A stretch of 27,546 nucleotides of DNA, taken from contig QAXH01005245.1 in assembly GCA_004335635.1 (NCBI GenBank), positions 2,749 to 30,294 of the forward strand, given 5' to 3'. Position numbers and translations under genes: made by a program. Source of the stretch: Chloromonas sp. AAM2 (taxonomy: Eukaryota > Chlorophyta > Chlorophyceae > Chlamydomonadales > Chlamydomonadaceae). Shown in pieces: positions 12,501 to 24,500 of the stretch (position 1 is its first letter; every line of letters begins with the position of its first letter). The notes beneath the pieces were generated by a model. It saw only the letters and a list, made by a program, of their open reading frames with translations. It searched no databases and was not told the origin of the DNA.

Positions 12501-15500
12501 CTTTTGTTCAGCTTGTGTTGGACGAGATCAACTGGCTGATGGAGGAGTGCTCGGGCAGCAAGCCGGCCCGCAAGGGATCCACTCTGCTGGGCCTCATTCT
12601 AGCAGGTGAGAGGGGCGTCTGTGCGTCTGTGTGGCACTTCAGTGTGGGCGTGGGTCCGCAATGTGTGTGTGTTCACACCTGTATCGTGCCGCAAGTAGCA
12701 CACCGGGTGACATACACAACCACGCATGTGAGCAAGTGTCCGCTGAACTTCACGCTGATTGGTGATGCAGGCGACCAGTACGTGGGCATGAAAATAGTCA
12801 TCATGGGTACTGTGTTTGCCTGCAACCCGGCCACTATATGCTCTGAGTTTCACTGATGGCTGCTTGGTTTGCAGGCAACGAGGCAGGCGAGTACGTCAAC
12901 CGGGGCGGTGTGACGGCAGGGCGCAGCAGGCCTGAGGAGGCCAAGCGGGTCACGGCGCACGTACTCAGGTGAGCTCCTAAGGTCCAAGCGCTTGGAACCA
13001 TGGCCGTGCGTTGCGTTTACCTGAGCTGCTTCAGCACAGACTCTGTCGTCGTCTTTTTTCCACCAATGCTTGTTGCTGTTGTTGTCCCTTTTTCAACATT
13101 CCCGTTGAATAGCATATCCGTTTTTGCACGTGTCTGTGCCCAGGCTGCTGTGCCTGACTTGCCCTCTTGAGCTGCTGAGCTCCAAGGCCCAGCGCCAGAC
13201 GCTGAGGTGGAAAGTGCAGGAGTGGCTGGCCAGCACGTGGATCTCCCTCAAGGACGCAAGGCCAGGGGGCGAACTACTGTGGGACAATGTGCAGGTGAAC
13301 AACCAACTGAGTTTTAGTGCGGGTTCAGCATACCCTGTATGTGCGCGTATACACGCATTTCATCTATGTCAACTTGTGGGCGTACAGCGCAACAACGGGG
13401 CTGTCGAGCAGACTGCGTGGCTCATGGCATGTTGAGCGAGCATGGGTTTGACAATTCACAAGGTTACGACGTGTTGCAAATCATAGCCGCCTGGAAGCAG
13501 ATGTGTGTACAGATGGGGCAGGCGCCCGGCAGAGGATGCACCGCGTCACAGGCTACGACCTGGGTGTTTTTGCAAGATCCCCCCCATGTGGTGCGTTGAC
13601 ACCACCAGAAATGCGTTTGGGCGTCAACTCAGCCTCCCACCAGCAAGGCCAACACGTGCACCTGCCAGCGACACGATCTTATCATTGTTCAGTTGTCCCA
13701 TGTGCATTGTTCGTCCAGGTTGCCTACTGCTTTGCCTCAGTGATGAACCGTGTGGCGGCACCGCTGTGTGACCACCTCACTCAGAGCAACGTGATTAACC
13801 ACAAGGTGGGGCATTGACGATGCAAGGGTGCAACAGCTGCGACATGTTGTCACACAGTTTTTAGCCTTTGAATGCACAACTTCTCATCCTGGTTGCATAG
13901 ATTGTGATCACATCGCTGTCACATCTGATCCTACACACAAATGGACGTAGTGCTATGCAGTGTGCAATGATAGCGTGCAATCATAACGTGTAATAGTGAT
14001 GGCGTGTGCCATGCTCGCCCTGCAGACCCCCAGCAGTGGTGTGCGCTCCTCGGGCGGCCCAGGCCCAGGCATTTCTCTCAGGAAAGCCATCTACGACACC
14101 CTGGCCACATGGACAGAGGACGGAGTCGTACAGGATGCAGCGAATAACAGTGAGTAACCCGCTACCCATGCGTGCAAACAGATACGTATACCACCAGTTG
14201 AATGTTGCAAAGAAGCGCAGCAAAGTGCTATTGTCTGGGCTAACACAATCAGACTACACTTCAGTGGCAGGTCCATGCATTCCGCAACGCGACTAGCAAT
14301 TGCCACCTTCTGTAAGCCTGCGGTTCTGTTGCCACGGGCGTAGCACGGGCTTCTTCACTCGTAATTACCGGTTCAGATTTCAAACCCGATGTTGCAGAGC
14401 ACAAGCATCAATCAAAGCGGCTATTACCCCTAACATTATCTGGTATGGCAAGTGATACTACATACATTACATTTGAGCTTGTGGGCTGCTGCACCATGCA
14501 ATGCCAGGTGACGTTGGTTGAGGCTTTGAGCGGCTTTTGCTGGGTGTGCTTCTGTATGGGAAGGATGTACACCGCATCATGTCCATTTTGTGCGCTATGG
14601 GTTTGGTTATTGTGCTCTTACCAGGCAGTCACGGTTGTATGTGTGTTCTACACCGCATCGTCGCATAAGTGGATCAGAAGAATGGCGTAAAGGAGGAACA
14701 AACAGAGGCGTAAACATCAAATCTATCATCGACATATTCGTCATGACATACGCATCTGTGTGCTGCGTCTGTTGTGCAGAAATTGACTTCCGGCAGCTGG
14801 TGCAGGCCGGCATTCGCAACACTGTGGACAGGGCACGGGTGGGTGGCAGGGAAGCACAGAGCAGCTGCCGGTGACTGCTGATTGCTTGTCTCCGTGCGTC
14901 CTTTCACATGTCTTGTTGTCAGGAGTATACATTCATCACATCAGGGGGCCTCACATGCACCGAGCACGCATGCTAGCCAGCCATGCAAGGGACAAGGCTG
15001 GATACCGTCCTAAGCAACCCTAAGCAACAGAAGGCAACGTCAAGGCACAAAGAGAGAAGGATGCAGCAGCTCGAGCGCTGAGGACAGGAGTGGTGATCAC
15101 TGACAGGAGATGTGTGAGAGTCATAACGCTGACTGCTGCTCCGTCAGGCCTGAGGAAGGGTGTAGCGACTTGCAAAGATTGGTCAGGACTAGAGTTCAGG
15201 ATACCACGTTGTGTTTGTGGCCATAAGAGTCAGTGAGTATCCTCAAAGGCTGGCTGTGAACACACAGTATTGAAAGAAGCTGTTGTTATTGGGTAATTGG
15301 TTTACACCTCTTAGGTTGATCGGGAGGGTGGAGGGTGGAGTGTTGCGTGAGGACCAGGAGAAGGGTCACTGACCCAGATTATAGATAGTACTTGCAAACA
15401 TTGTAATAGTCGACTGTTTGCAGGTTGACCAGGAGGGTGGAGTGCGGCGTGAAGACCAGGAGAAGGAGCTGAAGCTGTGGGCAGGGGCACTGGACCGCAG

Positions 15501-18500
15501 GGCAAGGACGGCCATGGCAGCCATGCTGGCGGTCAGTGCTTGTTGCTAGCAAGTGTGTTGTGCTAGCCCATGTTTGCAAATAATGTGCAGTAGAGAACGA
15601 TGAGCAGTGTTTACAGGGGGAGAGGATGGGGACAGCACTGGCGGCCAGTCAGGCGCTATCAAGGACGCGCCGTCAAGAGATGAGCTCAGACATTTGAAGC
15701 GCACCAAGACTGTCAGGCGTGCAGCACAGCAGCTCCGTACAATGTTGTATGCGGAAAGCCAGTCTCAATGACAACGTTGTTGAACAGTCAACGAGTACAC
15801 TCAGTAACTACACATTTCATAGATTGTATGACCACTACTGTGCTGTTCACTGAATTCCTGGGCAGTTTTGGACGGACTGTTGTCGTCTGAGAATTGTTAG
15901 CATCTGTACAGCATGAGCTGTGATGCACAAGTACTAGTGGCTCATTGCATGTTAACTTTTCGCTTGGTGCAGTCACTGGTCGACCAGTGCTGTTATGTGT
16001 TGTGGCCTGTTAATGTTCTGTTGTGTGCGCGCATGTGACCTGCAGGGCCCGGTGTTCGACGCCGACTCGCGCCGCAACCAGGGGCCTATGCTGCAGTGGG
16101 TGGATCGTTTGCTCCGTTACACTCCCGCCTCTTCAGCCGGCCCTACGAACTGCACACCCAGTCTGAATAGTGTTAGCCAGTCCTTAGCAGCGGGGTATGG
16201 GGGCAGCGGCGGGCTGATGGCGGAGGCGGGGACGGTGCCGGGCCCGCCGAGGGGGGAGGTCGGGAAATTGGCTCTTCTCAACCTTCTACAGGTTAGTGGC
16301 AGGGCCTTGTTGTTACGTGATTGAGTATCAATAGTAACAGCAAACCAGGTCGGTGCTGGGCCCAGCAAGAGGGGATGTTGGGAAGATGGCCCTTAAGGCG
16401 TGCCTGACTCCTCTCAAACCTGCCTTTCTGCACCCACTTACCTGTCAGAAATTTGGTGTTCGTGTGCGTTGCATTGCGGTGTTTGTGTGCAATGAACTTC
16501 CGGCCAGGGGCCGATCAGCAAGAAGTGAGGCCCATGTGCACCGAGCACAGAGACACACTTTGACCAATTCTGACCAACTTCGACCAACAAAACGAAACGT
16601 TCGCAGATACACACTGCGGACACCTCAAAGCTGCCTGCACCTGGTACCTGCGTAAATGCGCACATGTAATGACAGGCCTGCAGCCCTGGCGCTGATAAAC
16701 TTACCATGCACCATCCTCAGCGATCATGCATGCAGGTATGAACATGGCAGGCGACGGCTTGAGTGTGCCATGTTTGTCCATGTGCAGCACAACCTTGACA
16801 TGTTTGGCATCTACCTGGACAAGTCCTATGACGCGCACCACGTAGTGGCCAGCACATACTTCCAGGTGCGGCACACATACTTCCAGGTGCGGCACACATA
16901 CTTCCAGGTGCGGCACACAGAGCACAAAACACCAGCGTGGCCACCACTTCGTGTCATGTATTCTGTGGCACACACGACACTGGCCACCAAACTGGTTAGC
17001 AGATGTACTTTCAGGCACCCAGGGCGCACAACACCAGAGTTGCCATGTGACAGATCTGGTTCATATAAATACTAAAACTCAGCGTATGTGTGACGCTTCA
17101 CATGTGCGCGATGCCAGCTGGCCTGTATGAGTTTGCATTCCTGGGTTACCTCGTCCTGCCTCCTCCCCTATGTGTAGTGTTGCAATAGACAGTGCGTGCC
17201 GCAGGAACGTCTGTTTTGTGTTCTCAATGGGTTGACTGCGGCCTTGGCAAAGTTTCATGCAGAAGGAACAGCCGTATACGGGTTGGCAGCTGGTGTAACG
17301 ATGAATTGGCCAACTACTTTACGGGTAGTAACGTCTATTCTACGTTTCTACGTGTAGAAATCCTGCAATCTACGCCTCCCACACACCACCATACATGTGA
17401 CATGCTTTCACTACAGGCTCTGTGTGAGGTTTACTGCACCACCCCTGAGGTGCCCTGTGCACCACACATCCTCATATCGCTCATCCTCTACAAAATGGTC
17501 GACCCGTTGACAGAGGTGGGCGGATCACATTTGTCGATGATCACTCTGTTTACAAGCCAACCCCAGTATCAAGTGCACTTCTGGCTTGGGAGGTTCCTTT
17601 CAGAGTCAGCGCCATACCACATGCATATCATGCCAAGTCAGATTCCATGTCCATCTTGTGGTTCACTCTGTTGTGTCTTGTGGTATTAGGGCTGCTTGCT
17701 GCGGCGATCTTAGCGTCCTCTTTTGGCCTCTTTTCCGAGCCATGCTGCCTCTGTTCAAGCAAGCGAGTTATTGCATGGTTGGATCACATGGTTGGATCAC
17801 ATGATTGGATCACATGGTTGGATCACATGGTTGGATCACATGGTTGGATCACATGGTTGGATCACATGGTTGGATCATATGGTTGTACTCAAGCTGACAG
17901 CACTGAACTAGCTTGGCTCACCTGAACTCCTTGATGTCCGCATCAAAAAGATCAAGGGACGTGTCCTGCAACTGTGGGGGGACAAATGAAAACTCAACAA
18001 ACTGGAAGCTTCATTTACCAACTTGTTATTGCCCGTAGGTGCGTGAGGATGCGCGGCCCCTGCTGTGTGTGTTGGCCCCAGGCCATCTTGTTACGGCCCA
18101 GGTGCCCTTTACTGTCTGTGAGTTAGACATAACATAACCAAGGCTGACAAGAGTATGTTGCTTGTCTCAGGTGCGTGAGGACGCGCGTCACCTGCTGTGT
18201 GTGCTGGCGCAGCGCGTGTGGGGCACGCCGCCCCTGGCCATGCTGCCCAGCCCCTCACTCAACGCGGGTACGGGGGGAAACACAGGCTGTCAGAACAGTG
18301 CTGCGATCAGCTCTTCAGCCTACAGCTCTCATTGTTTCTGTTGCCAGCACCCTTCTAGTGATCACATACAAACACACATTGCAGGCAATCACAGCTTCCC
18401 ATTGTTTTCGTTGCTGGAATGTTCCAGCTTTCTATCATTTTGACGTTCCACGCCCATAGCCCGCCCTGGCGCAGATACAATGTCAACAAATCTGGCTATC

Positions 18501-21500
18501 TGCCGCCCACAGATGCATGAGTGCGGGTGTGGTGTGCACGCATGTCTGCAGGCATGTCTGCAGGCATGGGCAGACCCACTTCTTCTGCTGCCAAGCCAGA
18601 CGTTGTTTGCATGCATGCTTGTCCAGTTACCCTAGCTGTGTCCAGCGTATAGCCAGGAGGCCCGAGCAGATTTTGGGCAGCTGACCAGGATGCAGTGTGC
18701 ATGCATGCCTGCATGCATGGTCAGCGTGTTCTACATGCATGCTAATCCGTGCATCTGCCCATAGATCTGCAGTAGATAGATCTGCCCATAGATACATATC
18801 TACAATAAACGCTTGGGTAGAAGATGTGGTGTACATGTATGTCTGCAGGCATGCACAGACGCCCTGTTGATGATGAACACACGCAGTGTGCAGGCATGGG
18901 ACAAGGACGCGCAGGCATGGAGCTTCCCATTGTTCTCGTTGCAAAGCCAGATGTGGTGTGTCTGCATTACAACAACTCATGAATAGGCGACTGCCAGGGC
19001 AGGAGAGTTCGGGAGAAGAAAAGATGACGTGCATGCATGTGTGCAGGCATGGGCAGCGCTATCCCCACCGCCCTGCCCTCCCCCCGGCGCCTCCCCTCGG
19101 GCCGATCCTCAGGGGGAGGGAACCCGGCAGCCGCTATCATGCCCCGTGTGAGCAAGGCCGGGTCAGACGGGCACCCGATAGCGACTACCAACAGCGCCCC
19201 GGGCACGGGAGGGGGTGCACTGGGTGCGGCATTAAGGGGCAACCTTAGCGCCAACGGCCTACAGTCTGCGCCTATGCCTTCAACACCCCGTGCCACAGGT
19301 GATTGTCATGTGTTCTATTGTTGAGTGGTTTTAGACGTACAAGGGGTCCAACGGGCTCCGCCGAACAGCGGTTTGCAGTCTGCTCATCATGCAGTCTGCA
19401 CAAGTAATATCGTGATTGCCATCTCGTTTTTTTTATTTTATTCCTGTGCAAGGTTATGTGTAGCTCCCCTGGCACAGGCGGCGGGGCAGTGGGTGCAGCA
19501 TTAAGAGGGAATGCACGCCTAACCCGCCAGTGGCCTTCGAGCTGTGCCATCCACGCCACGTACCACAAGTGACACATGGGCGCAGCATGGACGGTTTTCA
19601 GGCAGACACAGTGTGTGGCTGTCCTCCTACCTAGCTATGTCAATGACCACTCGTGACCGAATGTCAAAACTGATGCATGGCAACAAACCGGTGACTCACC
19701 TGAATTTTGAACGTTTTCATTGCCACTGCATGTCCTGCTTTGCTTCAAATCCATTGCAACAAACATGTGAAGGACAAGAAGCCAATGTCAATGACCAGTT
19801 GCGTGTGTGCTTGTGTGGGTATAATGATTGTCGCTACTATCAATCATATACTGTTGATTGGGTGTGCATGCAGGCGCCGCTCGCATAGAGTTGGGTGCGA
19901 CTCTTAAGATGCAGGCGGGCGACCCAGGCGAGTGACAGACATATGCTTGAGCCAAATCACACGCCTCAGGCTGCAGTTGGCTTAGCTGGCAGTTCGTGGG
20001 TGTGTTTCAACATATGTATCGCCCCACACGTGGAACAGATGATGGCATCAATCATCCATATACAACATCATAAACACGCACAGGTTTCGAAGTTGAAACT
20101 TCACGCACAACGTGTATGACCATTGTGAAATCGTTTTATAATGTATAATACGATATGTTTGAAGGAGTAACACCTCGCCTTCCAGGTGTGGTTGGTGACG
20201 AGAGGGCACTGGGCGCGTGGCTGCCGCCCGACGGGGGAGCGGCCTTCAGCACCCTATTGGACACATACCAGGACAACCAACACAACATGTCGGAGCTGCT
20301 GGCAAGGTAAGTGTTAGGGGTTCTGGTTTACGGCTTGATTTGCGTTGACCAGCACAGAGCAAGGCGAGGTCTGCTTGTTTGTAAGGTTTCTACGTGTAAT
20401 CAATGAACGTCAGAACTTCTGGCAAGGTCAGTGGACGGGATGGGACAGGGGAGATCAGTGCAGTTCAGTGCTGTGCTGTTTGAAAGGCCTGGCTGGTCTT
20501 GCCTCAACGTCGCTTTTGATGAGGGTGCCTTCAGGGCTGTTGGCAGGTCTGATGCAAACACCAGCTTGGAACACAGCGTGTCACTGTGACGCAAAGCAGA
20601 GCGCAGAACACGGAGAGGAATAGAGGGAGTTGGAGCCAGAGATAGCAAGACACTGTGTGTCTTGTGCTGTTTGTCTGCACCACGCATCTCATTTAGATGA
20701 GACGCATGAAGTTGGAGATATCAGTTCGTGTGCAGCAGACATACTTGGTTTGCCTGAGATTATTCGTCCGAGGTCATTTGTCTGTGTACTTGTCTGAACT
20801 TGTCTGCAGCACTCACCCTGAGTTGAGTGAGGAGTTGTGTGAGGAGATGATGACTCGGGCGCTGGACTGCACCGATGCCTCCATCCAGCAGCCGGTGCTG
20901 ACCAGCCTCACGCCCTGGATGAACATACTCATCATCATGCCGCAGTGGAAGGTGAAACGGAAAACGTGGGAGGGATCATGTTGATAGTTTCAGTGATAAT
21001 GGCTAGCTAGCCAGTAAGCGACTGACATAGCAGCTAACTGTGCGTAAAGTCGTGAAGGCGAAATGGTAGTTGATTTTTCGATGGGAGCAAACAAACTGAG
21101 TCCTTGGCCACTGTGCATGGAATTTGAGATTGCAATGTATTTGTTTCATGTTGCTCGGTAGCATGACGCATGGTATGCTGCGCTGGTCATGGTGCGAGCG
21201 TCTGCTCAAGTCCATGTACTACGTGACTCAGCAAGGCATGATGGTGTCATGATTGCTTGCTGCACGTTGTCTTTTGAAGGGTTCATGGTGTGAGCGTCTG
21301 CTCAAGTCCATGTACTACGTGACTCAGCGGCACGGCGGGTCATGTCCTTACGAGATACAAACGCTCTGGTGCACGCTGGCGGCGCTGAAGGATAACGTCA
21401 GGCACATGCTGCTGTTTCTGGTAGACATGGGCATGGCGGCGGGCCAGCAGGTGGGCCACGTGCTGCTGTTGTTAAGTCGAAACTAAGCACTCCAACTCAG

Positions 21501-24500
21501 TAACGTGCAACTGAGTAACGTGCAACTGAGTAACGTGCAACTAAGTAACGTGCAAGACGTAAGAGGCGCCTGATTGGTACTCAGACAGGCCCCTGTTCAA
21601 AGCACTTGTTTCTGATGGCCACTAGGCACGTCACAGAAAACATTGGACAGGCAGAGAACAGCGGACACAAGTGTGTGTGTGCATGGCAAGGCAGCAGGTG
21701 CTGCTGTTTCTGATTGCTGCTGTCAGAAATGTACACGCAGACATGGCTGAGCTAGGCCCCTTTCTGCTTTTCTGCTGATTGGCGCAGGGGCATGTTGCTA
21801 TGCGCATGGCTTCTTCCGTGGTGTGCTCATTGAACACATGTGCTCACGTCCCTTGTGAACTGTGTTCTACTGCATCCACTTTACATATGTCACCTCATCC
21901 CCTGCCGTTTCATTAAACAGGCAGAGATGATGAGCACAGGAACCTGTCACTGTGCGCATCCATTTTTGTTTGAGATTGCTTCACCGGTTGCCAGGGGGAT
22001 GATTGTGCTTACGCCCCTCATAAACTTGTGCTGCCTACCTGCCTTCTACGTCATTGAGTCCTTATTGAACTTGGGGGTTGCTTTGCTGCCGACAGGACAT
22101 GCTCACTCTAGATCGTTATCTGGCCGTGGCCAAGCGCATCTGCCTGTACCTGGCGCGCACCCACCCTCAGTTCACCATAGACCAGCTGCAGACAGAAGTC
22201 AGCAAGCAGGTGCGGGAGACAGTGTAAGAGGGCGCACAAAGGGATCGTCAGGTGGGCCCACAAGGTTGCATGGGCAGGCGAACAGGTTTGGGCGGGTTTG
22301 GGTTAGGGTTGAAGGGGGGAGGGGGAGGCGGCGTGCAGGTTTGCCTGAACAGAGGGACATGTCTGGGCAGGTTGGAGACCATCTGGTCAGACTTGAACCT
22401 TCAATGGTAAGGATTGCAACAGGGTGCCAGAAAGAGGGGGTGCGGGCAGGGATCCTCTGGTTTGTTTGGGACAGGTGACCAGAGGACGGTTTGGGCAGGT
22501 TTAGATAGACGGCCATTGAACGTTGAGATCACTGTGTGTGAGCTGTTCTGACATCATTAAGGTGTGGCGTCACGCTGCGTCATGTGTCACGGTCCATGCG
22601 TCACGCTGCATCATGTGTCACGGTCCATGCGCCATGCTGCATGATGTGTCACGTCCATGCGTCACGCTGCATCATGTGTCACAGTCCATGCGTCACGCTG
22701 CATGATGTGGCACGGTCCATGCGTCACGCTGCATCATGTGGCACAGTCCATGCGTCACGCTGCATCATGTGTCACGGTCCATGCGTCACGCTGCATGATG
22801 TGGCACGGTCCATGCGCCATGCTGCGTCATGTGTCACGGTCCATGCGCCATGCTGCATGATGTGTCACGGTCCATGCGTCACGCTGCATCATGTGGCACG
22901 GTCCATGCGCCATGCTGCATCATGTGTCACGTCCATGCGTCACGCTGCGTCATGTGTCACGGTTCATGCGCCATGCTGCATGATGTGTCACGGTCCATGC
23001 GTCACGCTGCATGATGTGGCACGGTCCATGCGTCACGCTGCATGATGTGGCACGGTCCATGCGCCATGCTGCGTCATGTGGTACGGTCCATGCGCCATGC
23101 TGCGTCATGTGGTACGGTCCATGCGTCACGCTGCATGATGTGGCATGGTCCATGCGTCACGCTGCGTCATGTCGTGCCTCACGTTCAGAAGAGCCTCCTG
23201 GTGTTTCAACCATGGCCATGACTACTATGCAGTGCTCACCAAATCTTTATCCATGGCCAGACCTGGTCCCAGGCTACACTCTGACGTCCCACAGTGTGTG
23301 GGCTGTACCCTCACACCAGCAGAGGTGGCGAGTGGTGTGCGTGTTCCCAGCCATCATCCTGTACACCCGTGTCATCATCACCAGTGGCTGACTGATTTGC
23401 ATGTCACGTGTCATGTCACAGGTCCAAGAGAGTGACACCAGCACTTCCCTGGCCGGCACCAGCAGCTCCCCCATCGAGTTTGAAACGCTAGTGGGGGACT
23501 TCAGTACGTCCGGTACGTACTCGTGCATCATCCTACTTCTGGTGGCGTGTCTCAGCCATTGTTCTTGCCTTCATCTCGCAGCTTGCATTCTTGTATGGCC
23601 TGCCCGAGGTTTCCTTCAGCATCAGCATCAACATCATCATTACACTGGCGTATTTGCCCAACCTGTGTGCAACACGAGGGTGTGGATATGTGGTGGCTCC
23701 CTTGCTCCTTGCTTCTTTGCTACCCCTTAACCCAGAGCATTACGTGTGCGCGCGTAGAGCTATCCACCAACGGCCTTGCCACGGCCACTCCCGGTGTCAA
23801 CCCCGGCTGGGGCACGGCCGCCTCCCACGATTCCTCCGCCCACACATCATACGACCTGAGGGCCGGCGTGCCACAAGACTGGCGGGCGCAGGGCACGGCG
23901 CAGGTCAGTGTTCGTACTAGTGAGAGCTTCGTGATTTGACGAATTCGATGGAATTAGTTTGCAAGTCGGTTTCTTGTCTCGTTTTTGTCGCATTTCGTCT
24001 GTTTCTCGTAGTTTTTTGCACTTTATTCGCGCACCTAGATAGACAGTGGCACAGGTACACCTGTAGTTTGTCTGGATTACAGGACAGGCTGCAAGCATGC
24101 CGGGCACATAGTGGACCTTCACAGTTGGCAGCAAGCTTGGGATTGACCTACCTATCGTTCCTATTTTCTTTTATCATCAGTAATAAATATCAAAAGAGTG
24201 CATATGCAGGGTTTGCAGGGTGACGGCGCCAGCGGGCGCACGACACGCAGCGTGGAAGGAGGGCTGCTGCACAGCGCAGGTCAGTCACGCACCCGTCCAA
24301 GTTGGGTCTTTTCACTCCTGAGAAATGGCACATCAGCACAACACGTACCGTGCTTTAGCTGCAGAAACGTAAAGTGCTTTAGCTGCAGAAAAGCAAGCCC
24401 ATTGTTTGCATTTCCACAACACAACTGTGAAATCAAACGAGGATGTTGCATATGTGTGTGTGTCCGCAGCTCACCAAGTGGCACCCCGGGTAGGCAGCGC

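Noticed and set aside
17723..17925. Small frames reading GWITWLDHM repeats
   Set aside because: Product of the 13-bp minisatellite, intronic.
21840..22478. 212-codon + frame
   Set aside because: It overlaps exon 33 in a different frame. The homologous frame (VAKRICLYLAR) is the real one.
22584..23045. 153-codon frame in the minisatellite
   Set aside because: The same 31-residue repeat is read in all frames, there is no start or splice context, and it lies between exons 33 and 34, which join in phase.
22568..23172. CRISPR-like array
   Set aside because: Units are contiguous with no unique spacers, and the surrounding sequence is an intron of a eukaryotic gene.
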